Origin: Lacinutrix venerupis
Lineage (GTDB): Bacteria > Bacteroidota > Bacteroidia > Flavobacteriales > Flavobacteriaceae
Assembly (NCBI RefSeq): GCF_003663945.1
Contig: NZ_RCCH01000001.1
Span: forward strand, 1 to 64,000
Length of the DNA: 64,000 bases
Direction of reading: 5' to 3'
Position numbers and translations under genes: made by a program
Notes under the pieces: model-generated
Told to the model about the DNA's origin: nothing
Seen by the model: only the letters and a program-made list of their open reading frames with translations
The model's database searches: none
In this document: positions 34,559 through 43,435 of the stretch, piece by piece
Numbering within the stretch: the stretch's first letter is position 1
Layout of the letters: every line of letters starts with the position of its first letter

Positions 34559-34589
34559 TTTGTAGTAAATAGGAATTAATTTACATTTG
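34559..34589 (+). promoter_or_regulatory. Promoter of tRNA-His
   Basis: TTTG at 34559-34562 and TACATTTG at 34582-34589 are spaced by 19 bp, the same geometry as the tRNA-Met promoter. Confidence 0.75.
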
Positions 34590-34617
34590 CACACGCATTA
34601 CAAAATGCGCACAAATG

Positions 34618-34691
34618 GTGGTTGTAGCTCAGCTGGTTAGAGCGTCGGTTTGTGGTACCGAAAGTCGCCGGTTCGAACCCGGTCTTCCACC
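34618..34691 (+). tRNA. tRNA-His (GTG)
   Basis: This 74-nt tRNA has a D arm GCTC/GAGC, a perfect anticodon stem TCGGT/ACCGA around TTGTGGT, and a T arm (GCCGG TTCGAAC CCGGT). The base before position 1 is G and position 73 is C, the special G-1:C73 identity pair of histidine tRNAs. The acceptor stem GTGGTTG/CTTCCAC as read has two T-T oppositions at the fifth and sixth pairs. Confidence 0.93.
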
Positions 34692-34698
34692 CAAAAGC

Positions 34699-34733
34699 AA
34701 AAAGCCTTCAATTTTTATTGAAGGCTTTTTTTG
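34699..34733. terminator. Bidirectional terminator between tRNA-His and the M28 peptidase gene
   Basis: A perfect 14-bp stem (AAAAAGCCTTCAAT / ATTGAAGGCTTTTT, 4-nt loop) has A and T runs on its two sides. It serves the tRNA on the plus strand and the convergent peptidase gene on the minus strand. Confidence 0.85.
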
Positions 34734-34753
34734 TATATATAAGTTTGTGTTTT

Positions 34754-36313
34754 TTATTCTGTTGCTTTATCTACAGTAATTCTAGCCTCTCTATTAGCCA
34801 ATTCCCATGCTGTATAAAAAATTAAGCGTGTTCTGTTTTCTAATAAATCGTATTGAATTTTATCTGGTGTGTCTCCTGGTTTATGGTAATCTTCATGAGT
34901 TCCGTTAAAGTAAAATATTACAGGAATATTGTTTTTAGCAAAGTTATAGTGATCGCTTCTAAAGTAATAACGGTTAGGATCATTTTCTTCATTAAATTTA
35001 TAATCTAAATCAATATTCATGTATTTCGTGTTCACTGCCTCAGAGATATTATGTAACTCTGTACTTAGCCTATCGCTACCTATAAGGTAAAGGTAGTTTC
35101 TGTTTTTCTTTTCACGATTAGGATCTGTACGACCAATCATATCTATATTTAAATTTGCAACAGTATTTGCTAACGGAAAAATAGGATCATTATCTGTATA
35201 ATGTCTAGAGCCTAGTAGGCCTTTTTCTTCTGCAGTAACATTTAAAAAAACGATAGAGCGTTTAGGACCGTTACCTTCTTTTTTTGCTTTAGCAAATGCT
35301 TTTGCTATTTCTATAACAGCAACTGTTCCTGAACCATCATCGTCTGCACCATTATAAATTTCACCATTTTTAACACCTTCATGGTCTAAATGTGCAGAGA
35401 TAATAATGTACTCATTAGGCTTTTCACTTCCTTTAATAATTGCTGCAACATTTTCAGAATTTATTTTTTCAGAATTATTTTTATAATCAATTTTAATATT
35501 AGCTTTTAAAGTAGACGCTTCTTCTTTAGTTTCAATATCTTTTACTAAAGTTTTAGCCAAGTCTAAATTAATTAGCATGTATAACATATCGTCACCTCCA
35601 TTAGCTAAAGACATTCTACCACTAGAACGCCCAAATCTATTTACAGCCATTGCATAGACTTCTGGGTAATAATATAGTAACGCTTTTGCACCTTTATTTT
35701 GGGCAACTTCCTTTTTTAATGCAAAAGATTGGCGCATATTAGACCATTTAGAGCTTTCATTTGTTCCCGAAATTATATAGCTACCATCGTTATTTTTAGG
35801 CTCTCCAGAACGAATTACTACAACTTTATCTTTAACATCTAAATTTTTATAGTTAGAGTAGTTATCGTCATCTATACCAAAACCAGCATAAACAAATTCG
35901 CTAGTGCTTAAGTTTGTGTTTTTAGAGGATGAAATTGAAACAAAATCGTCTAAATTTTTATAAGCTTTATTGTTAACAGTTAACATTACTTCTGGAGCAG
36001 ACATTATTTCTAGTGGTACATCTTGAAAATAGTTTCCATCGCTTTTTGCTGCAGGTATACCACTTTCTATATAGTGTTGTTTTATAAACTCCACTGCCAT
36101 TTTTTGTCCTTCTTCACCGGTTTCACGACCTTTAAACTCGTCTCCAGCATAAATATAAAGTTCTTTTTTTAAGTTTTCTGCAGTTATAGTTTCTGCATAA
36201 GTAGTTGGGTTTGCCGGTACTTTATTAATATTATTAGTTGATGTATTGCTTTTAGAAGTAGAACAGGCTACAATTAAAGCAGAAAGAGAAAAGAAGTAAA
36301 ATATTTTTTTCAT
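34754..36313 (-). CDS. M28-family zinc aminopeptidase lipoprotein with inserted PA-like domain
   Basis: This 519-aa protein has a lipoprotein signal peptide with lipobox IVAC at residues 14-17, so it probably acts at the cell envelope. The M28 metal motifs are SAHLDHEG (zinc His and Asp), GADDDGSG, TAEEKGLLGS (catalytic Glu pair), LNIDMIGR, and SDHYNFA near the C-terminus. A protease-associated-like domain (about residues 110-290) is inserted before the catalytic core. It lies 84 bp upstream of a shorter paralogue on the same strand. Confidence 0.9.
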   Translation of the reverse strand: MKKIFYFFSLSALIVACSTSKSNTSTNNINKVPANPTTYAETITAENLKKELYIYAGDEFKGRETGEEGQKMAVEFIKQHYIESGIPAAKSDGNYFQDVPLEIMSAPEVMLTVNNKAYKNLDDFVSISSSKNTNLSTSEFVYAGFGIDDDNYSNYKNLDVKDKVVVIRSGEPKNNDGSYIISGTNESSKWSNMRQSFALKKEVAQNKGAKALLYYYPEVYAMAVNRFGRSSGRMSLANGGDDMLYMLINLDLAKTLVKDIETKEEASTLKANIKIDYKNNSEKINSENVAAIIKGSEKPNEYIIISAHLDHEGVKNGEIYNGADDDGSGTVAVIEIAKAFAKAKKEGNGPKRSIVFLNVTAEEKGLLGSRHYTDNDPIFPLANTVANLNIDMIGRTDPNREKKNRNYLYLIGSDRLSTELHNISEAVNTKYMNIDLDYKFNEENDPNRYYFRSDHYNFAKNNIPVIFYFNGTHEDYHKPGDTPDKIQYDLLENRTRLIFYTAWELANREARITVDKATE

Positions 36314-36397
36314 TTTTAGTATTATAATTTAATTATAAAGTAAAAATACGAGAAATATAATTGTCAACTTAATTTGTTGTATTTTATTTAGAAAACT

Positions 36398-37435
36398 TTA
36401 GATGTCTTCATTTTTAATTAAAAAATCTTTTCTATTGGCCAATTGCCATGCTGTTGCAAAAATTAGTTTTGCGCGTTTTGCCAATAATGGATAATTTATT
36501 TTTTCTGGAGTATCTGTTGGTTTATGGTAATCTTTATGTTCACCATTAAAATAGAAAATAACAGGAATGCTTTTTTTAGCAAAATTGTAATGGTCGCTTC
36601 TGTAATAATAGCGATTTTTATCATTTTCGCTATTATATTTATAATCTAGTTCTAAATTTGTGAATGTTTGTGCTGTTTTTGCAGAAATATAATGTAATTC
36701 TTTACTTATTCTATCTGCTCCAATTAAATAAATATAATCTGTATTGTTTTCGTGCTTATTATCTACACGCCCAATCATGTCTATATTTAAATTAGCTATT
36801 GTTTTATCTAAATTAAAAACAGGATTTTCTATATAAAATTTAGAGCCTTGTAAGCCAATTTCTTCGGCAGTAAGATGCAAAAATAAAATACTTCTTTTAG
36901 GAGAGTGGCCTTGTTGTTCTGCAAGTTTAAAAGCTTCTGCAATTTCTGTAATGGCAACAGTACCAGAGCCATTATCATCTGCTCCAAAAAAAATAGCATC
37001 GTTTTTAATACCTAAGTGATCTAAATGACCAGAAATAATTAATACTTCTTCTGGATATTGACTTCCTTTTATATAAGCTAAAATGTTTTCTGATGCTCCC
37101 ATACCTTTTGGCAAAAAATCTTCGGGTATGGTTTGGTAGTAAGTAGAGTCGTTAACTTTAGGTGCAATATTTTTTTCTTTGTAAAAACTTCTTAAATAAT
37201 TTGATGCTTTTTTTTGTCCTTGTTTACCGGTAGCTCTGCCTTGAAATTCTTCTGAGCAAAAAATATCTAATCTGCTTTTTAAATCTTGAGGAGTTATTGT
37301 TTTTGAATATTGAAGTACAAGTTCCTTGTCTATAATTTCTACATTATGTTCTAAATTTTCAATTTTTGTGCTATATTTTGTTTCTGAACAAGAGCCAACA
37401 ACTAAAAAAGCAGAAGCGATGATTAAAGCTTTCAT
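36398..37435 (-). CDS. M28-family zinc aminopeptidase lipoprotein, short paralogue
   Basis: This 345-aa protein is closely related to its downstream neighbour: SGHLDHLG, GADDNGSG, TAEEIGLQGS, LNIDMIGR and SDHYNFAKKSIPVIFYFNGEHKDYHKP. It lacks the inserted domain of about 170 residues; YQTIPEDF passes almost directly into the catalytic core. The start is MKALIIASAFLVVGSCSE (37435), which gives a clean lipobox; the 23 extra codons upstream overlap the preceding gene and are not signal-like. Tandem duplication followed by domain loss or gain is likely. Confidence 0.88.
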   Translation of the reverse strand: MKALIIASAFLVVGSCSETKYSTKIENLEHNVEIIDKELVLQYSKTITPQDLKSRLDIFCSEEFQGRATGKQGQKKASNYLRSFYKEKNIAPKVNDSTYYQTIPEDFLPKGMGASENILAYIKGSQYPEEVLIISGHLDHLGIKNDAIFFGADDNGSGTVAITEIAEAFKLAEQQGHSPKRSILFLHLTAEEIGLQGSKFYIENPVFNLDKTIANLNIDMIGRVDNKHENNTDYIYLIGADRISKELHYISAKTAQTFTNLELDYKYNSENDKNRYYYRSDHYNFAKKSIPVIFYFNGEHKDYHKPTDTPEKINYPLLAKRAKLIFATAWQLANRKDFLIKNEDI

Positions 37436-37487
37436 TTTAAAAATATTTATAAATCTAAATATAAATAATTTCCTACAATAAATTACA

Positions 37488-37817
37488 TTATTCTGAAATA
37501 TCAATATCCTCTAATTCTTCTATAGAGTCTTCAAGTGAGTTTTCTTCTCTTTGTTCTAACTGTTCTGTATCGCCAACTTCGGTAGTTGTGGTAATACTTT
37601 TAAAACTTGCCAAAGCTAAAGAGATAATGGTAAGTAAAAATATTAATTGAACTGTATGTTTGGGTTTATTTTCTTTTTTCCCTTTAAAAAATGCTATAAT
37701 TCCAAAAATTAAAGCTGCAATTGCAGGAAAAAAAGCGAAGTTATATAATGGTAAAACCGCTAGTACTACAGCTAGAATAGCACTTATTAAACCTAAACTG
37801 ATAAATAAAAATCTCAT
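37488..37817 (-). CDS. Small membrane protein with acidic tail
   Basis: This 109-aa protein has membrane segments at about residues 3-21, 24-42 and 57-73 and a strongly acidic C-terminal tail (LEQREENSLEDSIEELEDID). No family is recognised. It starts 4 bp after the DUF3108 gene stop and is probably cotranscribed with it and the short M28 gene. Confidence 0.65.
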   Translation of the reverse strand: MRFLFISLGLISAILAVVLAVLPLYNFAFFPAIAALIFGIIAFFKGKKENKPKHTVQLIFLLTIISLALASFKSITTTTEVGDTEQLEQREENSLEDSIEELEDIDISE

Positions 37818-37821
37818 TGTT

Positions 37822-38604
37822 TTAATTTTTTAAACCTGTTGCGTTTTTAATTTTTAATTCTCCATTTCCAAATGCTACTTTAAATTTAGCATATACTGGA
37901 ATTTTATTCTCATCTGCAGTTAACCATAAATAGTTACTATTACCTTTTAAGGCATCATTATTAGTAAGATTTATACGTAATTTATAACATTCTTTTTTAC
38001 CTAAAGCTGTATTAATGGTTTCTTTTGCAATATATGTAAATCTAAATTTAGTTTCCTTATTATCAAACAGAACGGTAAAAGTATCACTGTCTCCTACAGA
38101 TGCTTTTTTTATGTCTAAGCTTCTTAAATGATAAATGGTTGTTACTATGTCTTTAGTATTTCCGTTTATTCTTACAGTGTTATTTCTATCCCAAAAGCCA
38201 GATTCGAAGTTTTTACTTTTTTGCCTAATTAAGCTTTTAACTGTATTATTTTTATGGTTAAAATTATATTTTACAAATTTATAATGCCCGCCTTCATCTA
38301 TATCGCGTTTAAATAAATATGGAGTTAATGTTTTTGGGTTTACATAACTCTCGTAAAGATCTCTAATTTTAAAAAAATTGTCCCATTTTGTGTAAGTAGT
38401 GGCTTTACATTTTAAACGTAAAAGTGTAGAGCTTTTAGTTTTTACACTGCTAGTTTCCATAGTTACTTCAGCAAAATCTGTCATTAAACCAGACATATTA
38501 TAACCTGCAGTAAATGTTAATTTTTCATTAGCTTGAAAGGCATTATTTTGAGCGTTAATGTGTAACGAAAAAATAATGGCTAGAAATAAAAATAATTGTT
38601 TCAT
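37822..38604 (-). CDS. DUF3108 family secreted protein
   Basis: This 260-aa protein has signal peptide MKQLFLFLAIIFSLHINAQ and a beta-rich DUF3108 body: ANEKLTFTAGYNMSGLMTDFAEVTM, YESYVNPKTLTPYLFKRDIDEGGHY, GKKECYKLRINL, and the closing NYLWLTADENKIPVYAKFKVAFGNGELKI. It is probably periplasmic; the family function is unknown. Confidence 0.85.
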   Translation of the reverse strand: MKQLFLFLAIIFSLHINAQNNAFQANEKLTFTAGYNMSGLMTDFAEVTMETSSVKTKSSTLLRLKCKATTYTKWDNFFKIRDLYESYVNPKTLTPYLFKRDIDEGGHYKFVKYNFNHKNNTVKSLIRQKSKNFESGFWDRNNTVRINGNTKDIVTTIYHLRSLDIKKASVGDSDTFTVLFDNKETKFRFTYIAKETINTALGKKECYKLRINLTNNDALKGNSNYLWLTADENKIPVYAKFKVAFGNGELKIKNATGLKN

Positions 38605-38684
38605 AAAGACTATTTAAAGTTCAAAGATAAAAATAGTAAACACTAATTATGCCGAAAATATTGTGTTTATATTTTATTTAATAA

Positions 38685-40019
38685 TTATTTTAAAAGTACA
38701 CTGCGTAAAATACCTTGTACATCGCTATTATCTTTTTGTTTTATTAGATAATTTTCAAGTTCATCCTCGTGTGTAATTTGTTCGTTTTTATCTATAAAAC
38801 CGTAGCCTAGGTATGTTCCGTTTTTTATAATTACAAAGGCTTCTTCATTATCATTTCTACCTTTTTCTTTTAAAATTTTATCTTGACTATCATTTACAAT
38901 TTCACATATTGCATTAGTAACTCGTTCGTTATATATGTTTACATCTTCATTGCCTTTACAAATGCCCTTACAGTTTTTAATAGAAAAGTGAGAACATTCA
39001 CTAACACCTTCTTGTAAATGGCAAAATTTAGGACAAAGATTAAATTGTTCGCAAATACGTTCTAAAAATAATCTTGCTTCGCGTAAACTGTAGAACGTAA
39101 TTATAGGATTTGGTGTTGCTTTGCTATTATTAATAGCAATATGCATAATATTATTTCTGTCTTGATAACTAAAAAGAGAAAAACCTTTTGGAGCTCGTTT
39201 TGCTACTTTGTTATATTGTGGGAAATGTTGTTTTATGGCTGCATCTTCCATTAATAAAGCAATAAGTTCACTACCAGAGAGTTCAAAATCTATGTTTCTA
39301 GTTTCACGAACCATATTTAAGCTTTTTTGTGCTTTACTGTAAAAATGACTAAGCACTCTTTTTTTTATGTTTTTAGCTTTACCAACGTAAATTATTTCGT
39401 TTTTTTTATTTTTAAAATAATAAATACCTGTAGCATTTGGTAATGCATTAAAAACTTCTTTTGGTAAGTTAGGAGGTAAGGTAGCTTCTTTACTATTTTT
39501 ATTTAAAAAATTACTAAAAACATTCTCTGCATTGTCTTGAGCTTGTAATTTTTTAAATAACGTAACTGTTGCTTCTGCATCGCCATGCGCTCTGTGCCTT
39601 CCATTTATATTTATGTTTAAATCTTTAGAAAGTTTTCCTAAACTATAGCTTTTATGGCCAGGTAAAAGCTTACGACTAAGTCTTACAGTACATAATTTTT
39701 TTCTTGTAAAATCTATATTAATAGATTTAAATTCGTTTCTAATTACGTTATAGTCGAAATTAACATTATGGGCAACAAAAATGGTGTCTTTAGTAATTTC
39801 TAAAACTTGCTGTGCTATTTCATGAAATTCTGGAGCATTTGCTACAGTGCCGTTATCTATTCCTGTTAAAGCAGTAATGTGTTCTGGTATATAGCAGTTT
39901 GGGTTTACAAGTGAAGTAAACTCATCTATAACTTTATTTCCATCGTATTTAAACACCGAAATTTCGGTAATACGATTGGTTCTTCCAGAAGTTTCAACGT
40001 CTATTATTGTGTAATGCAA
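38685..40019 (-). CDS. DEDDh exonuclease / GIY-YIG fusion (DnaQ-UvrC-like)
   Basis: This 444-aa protein joins an N-terminal DnaQ-type 3'-5' exonuclease (IIDVETSG, FVAHNVNFDYNVI and HRAHGDAEATVTLF carry the catalytic acids and His) to a GIY-YIG domain (ATGIYYFKNKKNEIIYVGKAKNIKKRVLSHF) of the UvrC/Cho type. A C-terminal Cys-containing region (CPKFCHLQEGVSECSHFSIKNCKGICKG) follows. Such fusions are known in several phyla and may incise and trim damaged DNA. The role here is inferred. Confidence 0.9.
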   Translation of the reverse strand: MHYTIIDVETSGRTNRITEISVFKYDGNKVIDEFTSLVNPNCYIPEHITALTGIDNGTVANAPEFHEIAQQVLEITKDTIFVAHNVNFDYNVIRNEFKSINIDFTRKKLCTVRLSRKLLPGHKSYSLGKLSKDLNININGRHRAHGDAEATVTLFKKLQAQDNAENVFSNFLNKNSKEATLPPNLPKEVFNALPNATGIYYFKNKKNEIIYVGKAKNIKKRVLSHFYSKAQKSLNMVRETRNIDFELSGSELIALLMEDAAIKQHFPQYNKVAKRAPKGFSLFSYQDRNNIMHIAINNSKATPNPIITFYSLREARLFLERICEQFNLCPKFCHLQEGVSECSHFSIKNCKGICKGNEDVNIYNERVTNAICEIVNDSQDKILKEKGRNDNEEAFVIIKNGTYLGYGFIDKNEQITHEDELENYLIKQKDNSDVQGILRSVLLK

Positions 40020-40043
40020 TGTGTTTTTTTAGCTAGAAATTAA

Positions 40044-40475
40044 TTATTCTTCTCTTAATTTATTTGTTGTAGTATCAATTTTTTTCCACATGTGCTCTGA
40101 TGTTAAATAAAAACTACCTATAAAATTAAAATTACATTCTGTAGGCGAGATTATAGATAAAAAGGGCTGTCCATTTTTGTCTTTATAGAGGTGATAGGTT
40201 TCACCAAGAATTGGTTCAAAATTAAATTTGGCATTATAAACTAGGTTATTGTATTCTAATTCTTCAATTATTTTATCGTACTCGGCTTTAATTTCTAAAT
40301 ACCTGGCTTTTAATTGTTTATTAGCTTTAATAACATTTTTATTTTTCCAGGTTATATTTTCTTTAACGTGTATTGCAGGAGCGCCAACATTTGTAGCATA
40401 CGGTTTTAAAGCAGCGTCATATTGTTGTGTTTCTTGGTTAAAAACAACGTTATCTGGTTTTTTTGAATCAGACAT
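40044..40475 (-). CDS. DUF2452 family protein
   Basis: This 143-aa cytosolic protein is typical of the family: KPDNVVFNQETQQYDAALKPYATNVGAPAI at the N-terminus, a helix with YLEIKAEYDKIIEELEYNNLVYNAKFNFEPI, and GETYHLYKDKNGQPFLSIISP. The start is MSDSKKPDNVVF (40475), preferred over a Met 22 codons upstream because the extra residues are not family-like. The function is unknown. Confidence 0.85.
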   Translation of the reverse strand: MSDSKKPDNVVFNQETQQYDAALKPYATNVGAPAIHVKENITWKNKNVIKANKQLKARYLEIKAEYDKIIEELEYNNLVYNAKFNFEPILGETYHLYKDKNGQPFLSIISPTECNFNFIGSFYLTSEHMWKKIDTTTNKLREE

Positions 40476-40606
40476 TTTTTCTTTTTTTTTAGCCTTGTAA
40501 AGATAATGGTTTAAAGATTTATAATGAAATATATTAACCATAGTTAGTTTCTTTACGGTATTTAATAAAACTATAATTTAATTTTAAATACAACCATTTT
40601 TTTGAG

Positions 40607-40650
40607 ATGACATAAATCATCTTTTAAACTTTAATTACTCTATAAATTTG
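40607..40650 (+). promoter_or_regulatory. Fnr-type box and -7 element of hemN
   Basis: The palindrome ATGACATAAATCAT (40607-40620) and the -7 box TAAATTTG (40643-40650) are separated so that the box centre is 36.5 bp from the last base of the -7 element. This gives a centre at about -42 from the expected start. No -33 TTTG is present, as expected when an activator replaces it. Confidence 0.75.
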
Positions 40651-40668
40651 TTTAAAAATTTTAAATAA

Positions 40669-42033
40669 ATGAATAGCTCTTTAATAGCAAAATATAATGT
40701 TGCAGGCCCAAGATATACTAGTTATCCTACAGTTCCTTATTGGGACAATAATTCTTTTTCTTTAAAACGTTGGAAAGCTTCTTTAAAGAAAAGTTTTGAT
40801 GAAACTAATAGTACTAATGGAGTAAGTTTATACATTCATCTGCCTTTTTGCGAAAGCATGTGTACCTTTTGCGGTTGCCATAAACGTATAACAAAAAATC
40901 ATAACGTAGAAATACCATATATAGAATCTTTAATTGCAGAATTTAAGCTATATAAAGACTTTCTTGGAGAAACACCAAACATTAAAGAACTCCATATTGG
41001 AGGAGGAACTCCAACTTTTTTTAAACCAGAAAATATAACTGTTTTATTAAACGCAATTAGTAGAATTGGAAAATTTAGCAATTATTGTGAATTAAGTTTT
41101 GAAGGGCATCCCAATAATACAACAAAAGAACATTTAAAGATGTTTGCAAGTTTTAAATTTACACGAGTAAGTTATGGTGTTCAAGATTATAATTTAAAAG
41201 TACAAAAAGCAATACATAGAATCCAACCTTTTGAAAACGTAAAAAATGTAACAGAATATTCTAGAGCGGAAGGATTTACATCTATTGGACACGACATTAT
41301 TTTTGGGTTGCCATATCAAACTATAGAAGATGTTATTAATACCATTAATAAAGCAATAACATTAATGCCAGAGCGTATTGCTTTTTATAGTTATGCTCAT
41401 GTACCATGGATAAAAGGAAATGGACAAAGAGGTTATAATGAAAAAGACTTACCTACTGCAACACAAAAAAGATTACAATACGAAAAAGGAAAACAAATGC
41501 TACTTGAAGCAGGTTATTTTGAAATAGGCATGGATCATTTTTCTTTATCAACAGACTCATTATACCAAGCACATAAGAACAAAAAATTGCATCGAAATTT
41601 TATGGGCTATACAGTAACAAATACTAAAGTTATGATTGGTTTAGGCGCTTCTGCAATTAGTGATAGTTGGTATGGTTTTGCTCAAAACGAAAAAGGTGTT
41701 GAAAGTTATAAATCACTTGTTAATGAAGGTGTAATACCAGTTTTTAGAGGACATATTTTAAATGAAGAAGATTTAATTATTAGAAAGCACATATTAAATC
41801 TCATGTGTAAATTTGAAACCTCTTGGAATGATGCTACTTTATGTTTTAACGAACTTCCAGATGTACTTATAAAGCTAAAAGAATTAGAAAAAGACGGGCT
41901 TATTAAAATAGAAGCTAAAAGTATTTATGTAACAGAAAAAGGAAAACCTTTTGTTAGAAATGTGTGCTTGCCTTTTGATAGGCGATTACAAAGAAATAAA
42001 CCAGAAACTCAAGTTTTTTCTATGACTGTTTAA
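40669..42033 (+). CDS. hemN: Oxygen-independent coproporphyrinogen III dehydrogenase
   Basis: This 454-aa radical-SAM enzyme converts coproporphyrinogen III to protoporphyrinogen IX without O2. The N-terminus YNVAGPRYTSYPTVP is diagnostic of true HemN, and the cluster motif CESMCTFCGCHK matches CxxxCxxCxC. ELHIGGGTPTF and SFEGHPNNTTKEHL follow, and the HemN C-terminal domain is present. It probably supplies haem for the cbb3 oxidase encoded alongside under low oxygen, consistent with its Fnr-type box. Confidence 0.96.
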   Translation: MNSSLIAKYNVAGPRYTSYPTVPYWDNNSFSLKRWKASLKKSFDETNSTNGVSLYIHLPFCESMCTFCGCHKRITKNHNVEIPYIESLIAEFKLYKDFLGETPNIKELHIGGGTPTFFKPENITVLLNAISRIGKFSNYCELSFEGHPNNTTKEHLKMFASFKFTRVSYGVQDYNLKVQKAIHRIQPFENVKNVTEYSRAEGFTSIGHDIIFGLPYQTIEDVINTINKAITLMPERIAFYSYAHVPWIKGNGQRGYNEKDLPTATQKRLQYEKGKQMLLEAGYFEIGMDHFSLSTDSLYQAHKNKKLHRNFMGYTVTNTKVMIGLGASAISDSWYGFAQNEKGVESYKSLVNEGVIPVFRGHILNEEDLIIRKHILNLMCKFETSWNDATLCFNELPDVLIKLKELEKDGLIKIEAKSIYVTEKGKPFVRNVCLPFDRRLQRNKPETQVFSMTV

Positions 42034-42050
42034 AGCATAAATACTTAAAT

Positions 42051-42083
42051 AAAAAATGGATAGTAGAAACTATCCATTTTTTT
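42051..42083. terminator. Bidirectional terminator between hemN and the cco operon
   Basis: A 14-bp stem AAAAAATGGATAGT / ACTATCCATTTTTT with loop AGAA lies between the convergent hemN and the 49-aa gene. Confidence 0.8.
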
Positions 42084-42084
42084 A

Positions 42085-42234
42085 TTAATCTTTTTTAGAA
42101 GTTTCTTTATTTTTTTTGTCTCCTTTTACCATGTTTATTACAACAAGAGATAACACAATACATACAAGTGCAAATACACCAATTAAAGTTGCTCCCATTC
42201 CCCAATCGACTAAAGGTATTATATAAGTTTTCAT
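42085..42234 (-). CDS. Small membrane protein (49 aa) at the end of the cco operon
   Basis: An ATG at 42234 opens a 49-codon frame with one membrane segment (GATLIGVFALVCIVLSLVVINMV) and a basic cytosolic tail (KGDKKNKETSKKD). It lies 28 bp after the SafE-like gene and ends at the operon terminator. The topology and position are similar to other small cbb3 accessory subunits, but it matches neither CcoS nor CcoQ. A role in oxidase assembly is inference. Confidence 0.6.
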   Translation of the reverse strand: MKTYIIPLVDWGMGATLIGVFALVCIVLSLVVINMVKGDKKNKETSKKD

Positions 42235-42262
42235 TATTATTTAGTTTAAATTATTACATTTT

Positions 42263-42970
42263 TTAGTGACATTTGTATTCTGCAGTTACTTGTTCTACAG
42301 TTACCATATTAGACGGAGATAAATATGGGATACCTAAACCTAAACCTCTAAGAATAAAAAATAAGCCAATAATTATTACAAAAACAGGTATTAATTTTAA
42401 TACACGCTGCTTTACTGTTGCTGTTAAAAAATTGCCTAAGTAAATAGCAGTAGTCATAAGTGGTATAGTTCCTAAACCAAATAAAGCCATATATAAACTA
42501 CCTTGAAGAGCATTACCTGTTGCTAAAGCACCAAAAATAGCCATATAAACAAGTCCGCATGGTAATAAACCGTTAAGATAGCCTATGGTAAAAAAAGTAC
42601 TAGGATTCTTTTTTTTCAAATTAGCTCCCATTTTGTTTTTAACTTTACTTACAAGTTTATAAATAGGTTTAGAAAAATTATAACGATTAAAAATTTTTGT
42701 AGGAATTATAATTACAATAATCATTAACAATCCTATTGCGATAGATAACTGTTGTTGTAGCCCAAATAAATTAAGGCTTTTACCAACAATTCCAAAAATT
42801 AGACCTAATGCGCTGTATGTTAGTATACGGCCAAAGTGATAGCTTAATAATTGTAATATGCTTTTAGTTTTATTTTTTCTGTCTAAAGGCAATAAAAAAG
42901 CAATAGGGCCACACATACCAACACAGTGGAAGCTTCCTAATAAACCAAATAATATTGCCGAGATTAACAT
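42263..42970 (-). CDS. SafE/TauE-like membrane protein of the cbb3 assembly cluster
   Basis: This 235-aa protein has six or so membrane segments and a GSFHCVGMCGP motif near residue 12 and CGLVYMAIFGALATG near residue 137, typical of the sulfite exporter TauE/SafE-DsbD-like family (urease accessory UreH-like). Bacteroidetes cco clusters often carry it after ccoH, and it is thought to act in copper or redox handling for oxidase assembly. Its start abuts the ccoH stop. Confidence 0.88.
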   Translation of the reverse strand: MLISAILFGLLGSFHCVGMCGPIAFLLPLDRKNKTKSILQLLSYHFGRILTYSALGLIFGIVGKSLNLFGLQQQLSIAIGLLMIIVIIIPTKIFNRYNFSKPIYKLVSKVKNKMGANLKKKNPSTFFTIGYLNGLLPCGLVYMAIFGALATGNALQGSLYMALFGLGTIPLMTTAIYLGNFLTATVKQRVLKLIPVFVIIIGLFFILRGLGLGIPYLSPSNMVTVEQVTAEYKCH

Positions 42971-43417
42971 TTAATACGTTATTTCTTTTTTATACAAATA
43001 GTGTTTGTCTTGGTAAACCCAATCTATAATAATGTTCCAACGGCCATCTAACATCTTATTGTCAGGTATGAGCAAATGAGAAGACGTTAATTTTAACTCA
43101 AGGTCAAAATCTAGTTTTTCGTTAGATGGCCTATATAGGAACACTTTACCTATAATTTTTGACGGTTCTAATTCCTTAGGAAATATTAATAACCATCCAT
43201 CATTTGTTTTTTTACTTATAATTTTCTCTTTTAAATTATATGTGTTTGTTTCTGCATCAATTTCTGTTTGATATAACATTTCCTTTGCATAATATTCTTC
43301 GGTAACTAAATCGAAACTAAATTTCTCGTTAGTGGTCATTTTAATAACTAGAAATAGAATAAAGCTCATAAAAGCAGCTATACCTATAACAATTCCTGTT
43401 CCCCAATTCCATTTCAT
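42971..43417 (-). CDS. ccoH: Cytochrome c oxidase assembly protein CcoH (FixH)
   Basis: This 148-aa protein has a single N-terminal membrane segment (WGTGIVIGIAAFMSFILFLVI) followed by a periplasmic FixH domain: KFSFDLVTEEYYAKEMLYQTEIDAETNT, FLYRPSNEKLDFDLEL and GRWNIIIDWVYQDKHYLYKKEI. It is needed for assembly of the cbb3 oxidase together with CcoG, I and S. It lies 18 bp after ccoG. Confidence 0.9.
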   Translation of the reverse strand: MKWNWGTGIVIGIAAFMSFILFLVIKMTTNEKFSFDLVTEEYYAKEMLYQTEIDAETNTYNLKEKIISKKTNDGWLLIFPKELEPSKIIGKVFLYRPSNEKLDFDLELKLTSSHLLIPDNKMLDGRWNIIIDWVYQDKHYLYKKEITY

Positions 43418-43435
43418 AATTTTTCGGTTTTATAA

